From Methanobacteriota archaeon (GTDB taxonomy: Archaea > Thermoplasmatota > Poseidoniia > Poseidoniales > Poseidoniaceae), in NCBI GenBank assembly GCA_002728035.1, contig PBUZ01000008.1, positions 9,132-14,352 on the forward strand: 5,221 nt of DNA. The letters run 5' to 3'. The notes under the pieces were generated by a model. That model was not told where the DNA came from. It made no database searches and saw only the letters and a program-made list of their open reading frames with translations. The translations under genes were made by a program, and so were the position numbers. Below are positions 1 to 5,221 of the stretch, piece after piece. Each line of letters begins with the position of its first letter. The stretch's first letter is position 1.

Positions 1-84
1 GGTCTTCTCGTCAGGTATGACGATGAATGGATGGGATTGCCTCATATGGCGGTGGACAAAAGCGAATCCACGGAGGGAGCATGA
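1..84 (+). CDS. C-terminal tail of an upstream gene (partial, product unknown)
   Basis: Frame 1 is open from the first base of the window to a TGA at 82-84 and encodes 27 residues, beginning GLLVRYDDEW and ending KSESTEGA. The stop overlaps the isomerase start at 81 as ATGA, the usual 4-bp overlap of translationally coupled genes in compact archaeal and bacterial operons. That overlap is the main reason to call this a real gene end rather than chance. The last residues are polar and charged, as expected of a disordered C-terminus. The fragment is too short to assign a family. By position it is probably co-transcribed with the sugar-phosphate isomerase. The alternative is that it is non-coding and the isomerase starts further upstream, at base 27. 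Confidence 0.5.
   Translation, partial: GLLVRYDDEWMGLPHMAVDKSESTEGA
72..77 (+). promoter_or_regulatory. Shine-Dalgarno sequence GGAGGG of the isomerase gene
   Basis: GGAGGG lies 3 bases before the ATG at 81 and 6 bases before the adjacent ATG at 84. It is a strong match to the anti-Shine-Dalgarno end of 16S rRNA. It lies inside the longer reading frame that could start at base 27, so it argues for initiation at 81 or 84. It also sits inside the last codons of the upstream gene, as expected for coupled translation. Confidence 0.6.
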
Positions 85-1187
85 TGGAACACGAGGAAGA
101 CGTGCACGAACCCACACTCATTGACTTGGTAGAACAACTGGACTCGGAGGGCGTCTGTGGCTTTATTCGTACCTTTGTTGATGATTTACGAGGCGGATAC
201 GAAGCGGTGAATCCAGAGCGTTTTCCATGGCTCAACGACCTGCGTCGCGCCCCTTGGGGCGGCGTCCTCTGTTTGGGCATGGGCGGAAGTGCTGCAGGGG
301 GTGATTTTCTGGCAGCACTCACCAACCAGCAAGGGTATTGCCCGGTGGTCGTTCAACGCGATTATACGTTGCCTGCATGGTTTGATGCGACATGGCTCGT
401 GGTTGCAACCAGCCACAGCGGGAACACCGAAGAAACGGTGGCCGCTGCCGAAGAGGCCATCAAGAAGGAAGCGACCGTCATCGTGATCGCAACGGGAGGA
501 CTGCTCGCTGGATTACCCGAACTTTCCGAACGTTGTTATCTCATTCCCACCGTTGGGGGCCAACCTCCTCGAACAGCCTTTGGACATATTTTCTCTCGTC
601 AACTCGCATGCCTCGAACACTTGGGCCTCACACCGCCCATGGATGAAGCAGCACGGAACGACATGTTTGACCGTCTTGACGCTATCAATGGTCATTTCGA
701 CATCGTCGCCCATCCCGAGGGCGACATCGCGATGCTGGCAGCGTCCTTGGTCGAACGACCCATGGCCGTAGCAGGTCCAACCGAATTGGCACCGGCCCTT
801 AACCGATTCAAGAACCAGATGAACGAAAATGCTGGGCGCTTTGTTCGTATCGGCATCGTCCCTGAAATGAACCACAACGAAAGCGTCGCATGGGGAGGCG
901 TTGGTCCCGATGGCGACCCGTTGGCTGGCGAACAGGCATTGCTCTTGCTCACATGGCCGGGCATGCACCCCCGAGTGAAGCAACGGTTGGACTGGATGGT
1001 GGCCCACGCGTCAACCGAAACGGCATGGAACCTGACGGGCGAAGGTGAATCGTTGCTCGAGTGCTTGCTTTACCACTGCTTGGTGATGGATTGGCTTTCA
1101 ACCGCCCTTGCCTTGCTTCATGGAAAAGACCCTGCTGCGATCGCGCCCATCATCGCCCTGAAAGCGCACCTCAACAGCGTTCAGTAA
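81..1187 (+). CDS. Bifunctional phosphoglucose/phosphomannose isomerase
   Basis: This 368-residue cytosolic enzyme should interconvert fructose-6-P with glucose-6-P and with mannose-6-P, feeding glycolysis/gluconeogenesis and nucleotide-sugar synthesis. Two SIS (sugar isomerase) domains are expected. Visible motifs are the sugar-phosphate loop GMGGS (66-70), SHSGNTEET (111-119, the classic phosphate-binding motif), PPR (162-164, the family's active-site Arg), NENA with Glu249, MNHNE with His265, and Lys361 in ALKAHL near the C-terminus. These match the Arg, Glu, His and Lys positions described for the archaeal PGI/PMI family. Those proteins are around 300-360 residues, so this one looks complete. 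The start at 81 is chosen for the Shine-Dalgarno at 72-77 and the ATGA overlap; ATG 84 is equally well placed, and ATG 27 would add 18 unconserved-looking residues. The 3' end overlaps the opposite-strand gene by 7 bp. The family call is firm; dual substrate use is inferred from the family. Confidence 0.9.
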   Translation: MMEHEEDVHEPTLIDLVEQLDSEGVCGFIRTFVDDLRGGYEAVNPERFPWLNDLRRAPWGGVLCLGMGGSAAGGDFLAALTNQQGYCPVVVQRDYTLPAWFDATWLVVATSHSGNTEETVAAAEEAIKKEATVIVIATGGLLAGLPELSERCYLIPTVGGQPPRTAFGHIFSRQLACLEHLGLTPPMDEAARNDMFDRLDAINGHFDIVAHPEGDIAMLAASLVERPMAVAGPTELAPALNRFKNQMNENAGRFVRIGIVPEMNHNESVAWGGVGPDGDPLAGEQALLLLTWPGMHPRVKQRLDWMVAHASTETAWNLTGEGESLLECLLYHCLVMDWLSTALALLHGKDPAAIAPIIALKAHLNSVQ

Positions 1188-1804
1188 AGCGGCCCACAAA
1201 CGAGACGCGGGTCGGGGTAAATCTCGAGAGCCGTTTCTCGATCTTCTGCCGCAACCACGCCTGGTAAATCGCCGTCAACAGGCGCGTGGTTGGAAAGTTG
1301 AACGTGGACATGCGGCGGCCACCCTCCGTTTTCATCCTCGGAGCCAAGCCTTGCAAGAATCGCCCCAGCCTCAAATCGGTCACCCTTTGACCAGTGGTGA
1401 ATGCTTTCCAAACTGAGGTGCCCATACAGCACCCAAAACGTCCGTTCTTCACCAGAAGGGGCCGCTCCTGGACGTGCAGGAAGCGCCAATGTATGCTTTG
1501 TGATCAGCGTAGGTCCGTACGAGCCGTCCTCGTCGTTGACGGCCACAGTCACCACTTCACCCGAAGCAAAAGCATGAACAGGGGTGTTCACAGGTGCTCC
1601 CAAATCAAGCCCGACGTGATGGTCTCTTACCCCCCCAAACAACGGCGTGGTGTACATCTGTGGACGGTGTTCATCATACCTGCCCACGGAGTACGTATAG
1701 GGTGCAACCCAGTCCTCGGAGGAAGGTCGAGAAAAGTCGTGCACCCAATACGGCCCGTCGAAAACGACCGTGGGGTGGAAACCGCTCTCGCCCATGGGGG
1801 TCAT
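1181..1804 (-). CDS. M23/LytM-type metallopeptidase domain protein, no signal peptide
   Basis: This 207-residue protein is a single M23 (lysostaphin/LytM, Gly-Gly endopeptidase-like) domain. The metal site is intact: H63xxxD67 in HVGLDLG, GH with His128 in LYGHLS, and H165-V-H167 after GGWPP. In LytM-type enzymes the HxxxD pair and the second His of HxH bind zinc, and the other two His are catalytic. The beta-sheet core reads through TPVHA, SGEVV and the AGAILARLG strand. The tail around YPDPRLV, with PGV about 20 residues earlier, recalls from memory the middle M23-like domain of bacterial kinase-M23-class III aminotransferase fusions more than secreted murein hydrolases. No signal peptide or membrane segment is visible, so it is probably cytosolic. 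An in-frame stop lies at 1826-1828 upstream; ATG 1804 is the first start and ATG 1795 an alternative. It is divergent from the membrane protein and convergent with the isomerase, so it is transcribed alone here. Its substrate is unknown. Confidence 0.82.
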   Translation of the reverse strand: MTPMGESGFHPTVVFDGPYWVHDFSRPSSEDWVAPYTYSVGRYDEHRPQMYTTPLFGGVRDHHVGLDLGAPVNTPVHAFASGEVVTVAVNDEDGSYGPTLITKHTLALPARPGAAPSGEERTFWVLYGHLSLESIHHWSKGDRFEAGAILARLGSEDENGGWPPHVHVQLSNHAPVDGDLPGVVAAEDRETALEIYPDPRLVCGPLY

Positions 1805-1847
1805 GTCCTTTGGAGATGGACAATTCTACTTGAGGTTTCGGCGAAGC
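1805..1847. promoter_or_regulatory. Short divergent intergenic region, presumed promoters for both flanking genes
   Basis: Only 43 bp separate the two divergent start codons, so promoter elements for the M23-like gene and the membrane protein must lie here or overlap the opposite coding sequence. An A/T-leaning stretch, ACAATTCTACTT (1820-1831), sits about 17-28 bases before the membrane-protein ATG. That is the expected place for a TATA element if the transcript is leaderless, but it is a poor match to an archaeal TATA box. GAGGT (1832-1836) is a possible weak Shine-Dalgarno, though 11 bases from the ATG is a long spacing. The role rests on position; neither motif is convincing on its own. 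Confidence 0.3.
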
Positions 1848-4175
1848 ATGAAAACATGCCAGCGCTGCGGGAACTCCATGCTCACCACCGCCGCCTTTCT
1901 TCTGGCGACGAGTATGTTGCCGGGTTGGGCACTGGCCTCTGTCCTCGACGGCACTGGCGACCGATTGCGCAAAGCCTTGTTGGCACCAGCCCTTGGCCTG
2001 TTGTTGCTGTACGGCATCAACGGCGCCCTCTTGGTGTTGGGCGTGTGGACGCCGCTGGTGGTGTGGTTGTGTGTCTTGATGGTGAACGGAGCTGCTTATC
2101 GACTCATCAACACACGGCACGAAGTCTTGGCGAAACGAAGCCGATGGCAACTCCTTGAAGCAGCCATGCACGGTGAAGTTTCAGAGGAAACCGATGCCCC
2201 CTCCCTGAGCAAAGAAGCAGAAACGCAGTTGGCGTTTCAAGAGCGTCGTTCCATGCCGTTGTTCATGCTGGGCATCCTCGTTGCTTGCACCGCCTTGCTC
2301 AGCCCACTTTTGCAATCGCTGCCGTTTGGCGTGGACTGGATCGGGTTCGCCATGTTGACCCAACAAATGATGCTGGAAAATGAACTGGTGCTCTCAGGAA
2401 CCAACGAGGGCTTCTGGACCTACCCGCCAGCGTTCCCGTCCTTGGCGGGGTGGCTGGGGGCAAGTGCTGGACTCAACGCAGGAATCGCTGTCTTTCACCT
2501 CGGCCACTACACCCTGTTCGTTCTCTTGTTGGGCATGATGGGTGCGCTGGACCGTCACGGGGCGGGAGGGTACGCCATGCTGGCGATGGGCCTTGGCATC
2601 GGCCTGTTTGCAAAGACCTTCGATTCGGGCTACCCCAGCGTAGCGAGTCAATTGGGCATGGTGGTGGGTATCTTGGTGTTGTTCCGTCCGGTTGAACAAC
2701 GGCAAAAACTCCACACCCTCGGGCTCTGCATTGCACTCGTTTGCGTTGGATTAACCCACCCGACAGGGGCGATTTACCTCGCCTTGCTGATGCTCAGTCA
2801 CGTCTTGCATGGCATCACCTTGGAGAACGAGGAGCACCGTGCTCTGGCACAAAAATTCGCCTACATCACCTCTGCGTTCATCACCGTCGGTTTTTCGCTT
2901 GCACTGATCGTGATTGCACCTCGTCTGTTTGACGAGGCGGTCTTTTCAGAGTACGGTTGGCAAGGCGGCAAGCCCATGCTCGTCTACAACGGGCCGTTGT
3001 TGTTCGTTGCTACCTTCGCAGCCACTTCACTACGAAAGACGCTCGAAGGGCGTATCTTGGTGACGTGGTTTGCCATGCTATGGTTGCTCAGTTTGGTTCA
3101 CCTCATTGAGGGATTGCAACACATTCCTGTCCTCTCGTTGCTGTCCTACACGCTGTATTCAATGGCCCTCCATGCCTTCCATGTCCCCCTTGCCGTGTTG
3201 GTCGCGTTGTGGTGGTCAAGTGGTACAGAATTGACACCGCATCACACCGATGCAAACCAACCAACATGGAGCATCCCCCAACCCGTTGGCGTTGGATTGG
3301 CGGCCTTGGTGGTGATGGGCGCCATCGCAGCACAGAGCGTTGCCTTCACCCTATCAGAGCACGATGAGTTGTTGGCCGTTTCACCAGGAGATTTGGAATT
3401 GCGTCAAGCGCTCAACGACATACAAGGTTCTGTTTACACCGAAAACATGCATTGGGGCTATGTGTGGGATGCACCTGCTGATGTGCAGACGACATCCATT
3501 CCCACCCTCGGCCTCGTCCACCTCACCGCAAGTGAGCAAAGCAGAGCAACAGCCGCCATCTTTGCCGACAACATCACCTATTTCGAGGAACACAGCATGC
3601 TCCACGCCCTCACATCGCCGTTGGGCACGATGCAGTGGACGCTGGCCAGCTCGCCTTATTGGCAACCCTTGGTGGAAAGTGATGGCGCTAAATTGTGGGA
3701 ATTGAAGCCACTTGGTGATGCCAAGACCGCAACGCTCTCGGGCATCGACGAGGAAGACTGCGATGCCTGTGTCACACGAATGGACCCTTGGAGGAACCAC
3801 AAATTCCGAGACCCCCTTCAGTTGGGAGAAGACCGACCCTTCCTGGCTGAAGGAACCGAAGGCCTGCTGACGCTTGAACAACCTGCTGGAGCGAGGAAGA
3901 TGTGCCTAGTCTACGAGGTCGTCGGTACCTTGGAGGGGCTCTACCTCCAATCCGCAACCGGCCTTGAGCAACCGTTTCATGGCCTGAGAACCGATGCGGG
4001 CTACCACCAAGCCTGCTTCTCGCTCGAAGACGATGCTTCGCTGGCGTCGGTGGAATTGACTTGGAAGCGAGATGAGCCCCAACGTTGGATCAATCCCATG
4101 GGCCTCTCGGGAAGGGACAACGTGTTGCTGGACAGCACCGGGGTGAAATTGCAGTGGCTGGAATGGCACGCTTGA
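1848..4175 (+). CDS. Polytopic membrane protein, GT-C glycosyltransferase-like, with C-terminal soluble domain
   Basis: This 775-residue protein has about 12-14 hydrophobic segments between residues 12 and 502, followed by a 270-residue hydrophilic region. Hydrophobic stretches include roughly 12-33, 43-84, 137-155, 208-231, 241-255, 266-280, 289-321, 338-358, 380-394, 402-418, 425-456 and 480-502. A charged loop (88-135) follows the third segment. After the fourth comes GVDW (161-164), then WTYPPAFPSLAGW (190-202). An acidic residue in the first large outer loop plus a YPP-type motif is typical of GT-C enzymes, which use lipid-phosphate sugars. The C-terminal part has an alpha/beta-looking section (about 505-620, with YWQPL and LWELK) and a beta-rich section (about 630-775) containing CDAC (638-641). 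ATG 1848 is chosen because starting at 1770 would run into the divergent gene; ATG 1878 would remove the N-terminal CQRC motif and begin right at the first membrane segment. GT2 follows 16 bp downstream. The GT-C assignment is inferred from architecture; the acceptor is unknown. Confidence 0.75.
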   Translation: MKTCQRCGNSMLTTAAFLLATSMLPGWALASVLDGTGDRLRKALLAPALGLLLLYGINGALLVLGVWTPLVVWLCVLMVNGAAYRLINTRHEVLAKRSRWQLLEAAMHGEVSEETDAPSLSKEAETQLAFQERRSMPLFMLGILVACTALLSPLLQSLPFGVDWIGFAMLTQQMMLENELVLSGTNEGFWTYPPAFPSLAGWLGASAGLNAGIAVFHLGHYTLFVLLLGMMGALDRHGAGGYAMLAMGLGIGLFAKTFDSGYPSVASQLGMVVGILVLFRPVEQRQKLHTLGLCIALVCVGLTHPTGAIYLALLMLSHVLHGITLENEEHRALAQKFAYITSAFITVGFSLALIVIAPRLFDEAVFSEYGWQGGKPMLVYNGPLLFVATFAATSLRKTLEGRILVTWFAMLWLLSLVHLIEGLQHIPVLSLLSYTLYSMALHAFHVPLAVLVALWWSSGTELTPHHTDANQPTWSIPQPVGVGLAALVVMGAIAAQSVAFTLSEHDELLAVSPGDLELRQALNDIQGSVYTENMHWGYVWDAPADVQTTSIPTLGLVHLTASEQSRATAAIFADNITYFEEHSMLHALTSPLGTMQWTLASSPYWQPLVESDGAKLWELKPLGDAKTATLSGIDEEDCDACVTRMDPWRNHKFRDPLQLGEDRPFLAEGTEGLLTLEQPAGARKMCLVYEVVGTLEGLYLQSATGLEQPFHGLRTDAGYHQACFSLEDDASLASVELTWKRDEPQRWINPMGLSGRDNVLLDSTGVKLQWLEWHA

Positions 4176-4191
4176 GACATGAGCAAATACC

Positions 4192-4920
4192 ATGTGTGAG
4201 AGCCGACAGCCTCCCGTCATGCAGCACCTGGTCGTGATGCTTCCTGTGCTCAACGAAGCCCTCGGGCTTGCTTGGGTGCTGGAGCGCCTCCCGTACGACC
4301 GCTTGGAGGCAATGGGTTACACCACCACGGTGTTGGTCATGGACGGGCACAGCACAGACGAAACCGAAACGGTTGCTGCTTCCCACGGCGTGCTCTTTGT
4401 CGACCAAGATGACTTTGGAAAGGGCAGTGCCATCCGTCACGGTTTTCGCGAAGCGTTGGCGCTTGAGGCTGATGCCGTGGTGATGCTGGATGCTGATGGC
4501 ACCTACAATCCCGCCGAAATGACACGACTTCTGAAGGCGCTGACCAACCATGACGTGGTCGTCGGTGACCGATTGAACGGCGACATCGCACCGGATTCAA
4601 TGACACGGATGAACTATGTCGGAAACCACCTCCTCACGTGGTTTGCAACAGCCTTGTTTGGCGTCACCACCTCCGATGTATGCTCGGGCTATTGGGCGTT
4701 TCATCGCACGGCGATTGAGACCCTGATGCTCAACAGTCGGTCGTTCGAAATTGAAGCGGAAATGTTCGCCAGTATGGTTCATCGGTCCATTCCTTTTGGC
4801 TTCGTCCCCATCAGTTACCGCACGCGCCTTGGCGAAGCAAAATTGGGGTCAACAGCTGACGGGTGGGCCATTTTGAGGAAACTCATCACGCGCCGAATCC
4901 TTCCCAATCCGCTGTTGTGA
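4192..4920 (+). CDS. GT2 family glycosyltransferase, dolichyl/polyprenyl-phosphate sugar synthase-like
   Basis: This 242-residue GT-A fold enzyme probably transfers a sugar from a nucleotide sugar to a polyprenyl/dolichyl phosphate at the inner membrane face. Motifs run in the family order: LPVLNEA (17-23), MDGHSTDET (50-58, nucleotide binding), GKGSAIRHG (76-84), the metal-binding DAD at 100-102 in DADGTYNP, GDRL (125-128), NYVGN (141-145), SGYWAF (165-170), FEIEAEM (185-191) and a late basic stretch with YRTRLGEAKL (209-218). The order closely follows archaeal dolichol-phosphate mannose/glucose synthase-like and AglJ-like proteins. No C-terminal membrane segment is present; the protein ends at NPLL, so it is the soluble or peripheral form. 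ATG 4192 leaves a 16-bp gap after the membrane-protein gene; ATG 4219, just before the first beta strand, is a credible alternative. Neither has a good Shine-Dalgarno. The donor sugar (mannose, glucose or GlcNAc type) cannot be read from the sequence. Confidence 0.88.
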   Translation: MCESRQPPVMQHLVVMLPVLNEALGLAWVLERLPYDRLEAMGYTTTVLVMDGHSTDETETVAASHGVLFVDQDDFGKGSAIRHGFREALALEADAVVMLDADGTYNPAEMTRLLKALTNHDVVVGDRLNGDIAPDSMTRMNYVGNHLLTWFATALFGVTTSDVCSGYWAFHRTAIETLMLNSRSFEIEAEMFASMVHRSIPFGFVPISYRTRLGEAKLGSTADGWAILRKLITRRILPNPLL

Positions 4921-4962
4921 AGTGAGCCAAGAACTCAAAGCCAGACCTCCTGTGCGACAGGC

Positions 4963-5221
4963 ATGCAACGCCGCAAAGCCGTGGTGATGGGCGCAGGGGG
5001 TTTGGTCGCTCAGCGCCTCCAGCAGCGGCTCGCACACCACCCGTGGTTTGAACTCGCTGCGGTGGTGGGCTCGCCGCGATACGTTGGCCAAGGCTTGGAC
5101 AAGGTCCCATGGGGGCTTCCCGAAGACCGACCCGAACTTCCAGCGTTGACCGTGGGTGATATCGCCGACCCTGCTACTGCCCAAACGCTTGCAAGGGAAG
5201 GCGTCACCGTGGCTTTTTCTG
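4963..5221 (+). CDS. asd: Aspartate-semialdehyde dehydrogenase, N-terminal part (cut by window end)
   Basis: The first 86 codons are visible and the frame is still open at the window edge. The enzyme reduces aspartyl-4-phosphate to aspartate semialdehyde with NADPH, at the branch to lysine, threonine and methionine. The N-terminus shows the Rossmann fold: a beta strand (KAVVMGAGG, residues 5-13), a helix with QRL, then HHPWFELAAVVGS (25-37), whose HP-FEL pattern is characteristic of archaeal/eukaryotic-type enzymes. The last visible residues, VTVAFS, lead into where the family has its ALPS motif. The dinucleotide loop reads GAGGLVAQR where most relatives have GATGxVGQR, so Thr and the second-half Gly are replaced. 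ATG 4963 is the only sensible start; the same frame is open back to the GT2 stop but has no earlier ATG, GTG or TTG. The catalytic Cys and His lie beyond the window. Confidence 0.8.
   Translation, partial: MQRRKAVVMGAGGLVAQRLQQRLAHHPWFELAAVVGSPRYVGQGLDKVPWGLPEDRPELPALTVGDIADPATAQTLAREGVTVAFS

Noticed and set aside
27..80. 18-residue N-terminal extension of the isomerase from ATG 27
   Set aside because: A strong Shine-Dalgarno at 72-77 and the ATGA overlap place the start at 81 or 84.
513..1007. A 164-codon - strand open frame inside the isomerase
   Set aside because: The isomerase frame has clear catalytic motifs throughout; the antisense product shows no family features.
1770..1847. 26-residue N-terminal extension of the membrane protein from ATG 1770
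   Set aside because: It would overlap the start of the divergent M23-like gene by 35 bp, and it adds Gly/Arg-rich sequence with no signal features.
2030..2090. G/T-rich run resembling a low-complexity repeat
   Set aside because: Explained by Leu and Val codons of the second and third membrane segments.
1394..2158. A 254-codon + strand open frame, longer than the M23-like gene it lies opposite
   Set aside because: Its product is rich in Arg, His and Cys with no recognisable motif. It runs across two well-supported genes and is the shadow of the M23-like gene and then of the membrane protein.
3381..3881. A 166-codon - strand open frame inside the membrane protein gene
   Set aside because: No motif, no plausible neighbours on that strand, and it lies fully within a continuous + strand gene.
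4179..4199. Six-codon mini-ORF overlapping the GT2 start
   Set aside because: Too short, with no ribosome binding site or attenuator-like structure next to it.
4918..4962. Possible readthrough or fusion between GT2 and asd, since both are in the same frame with only one TGA between them
   Set aside because: Shared frame has a one-in-three chance, both proteins look complete at the junction, and no recoding signal is visible.

Overview
The window looks like a piece of a marine planktonic euryarchaeon, possibly a Marine Group II/III (Poseidoniales-like) relative. This rests on gene content: a bifunctional phosphoglucose/phosphomannose isomerase of the archaeal type, a GT-C-like multi-membrane protein followed by a dolichol-phosphate-sugar-synthase-like GT2 enzyme, and an aspartate-semialdehyde dehydrogenase that resembles the archaeal/eukaryotic branch. 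The lineage is an inference and cannot be proven from 5.2 kb. Coding density is very high, with almost no intergenic DNA.

Layout: (1) bases 1-84 carry the tail of an upstream + strand gene, whose TGA overlaps the next start as ATGA. (2) 81-1187 (+) is the sugar-phosphate isomerase, preceded by a clear Shine-Dalgarno sequence. (3) 1181-1804 (-) is a stand-alone M23/LytM-type metallopeptidase domain protein without a signal peptide. Its stop codon overlaps the end of the isomerase by 7 bp, tail to tail. (4) 1805-1847 is a very short divergent gap. (5) 1848-4175 (+) is a large polytopic membrane protein with GT-C-like features and a C-terminal soluble region. (6) 4192-4920 (+) is a GT2 family polyprenyl-phosphate glycosyltransferase. 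(7) 4963 to the window end (+) is the first 86 codons of aspartate-semialdehyde dehydrogenase, cut by the window edge.

How they may work together: the isomerase interconverts fructose-6-P with glucose-6-P and mannose-6-P, the entry to nucleotide-sugar synthesis. A GT2 enzyme of this type usually moves a sugar from a nucleotide sugar to a polyprenyl/dolichyl phosphate. A GT-C enzyme usually takes sugar from such a lipid carrier on the outer membrane face. The membrane protein and the GT2 gene are 16 bp apart and are probably co-transcribed, so they are a plausible synthase/user pair in surface glycosylation. The asd gene is a housekeeping amino-acid gene that follows in the same direction. The opposite-strand M23-like gene splits the sugar genes and has no obvious link to them.

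No RNA genes, insertion sequences, CRISPR arrays or long repeats were seen. I see no clear evidence of an undescribed multi-gene system. The most unusual items are the apparently cytosolic M23-like protein in an archaeal-type context and the uncharacterised GT-C-like protein with its large C-terminal domain.
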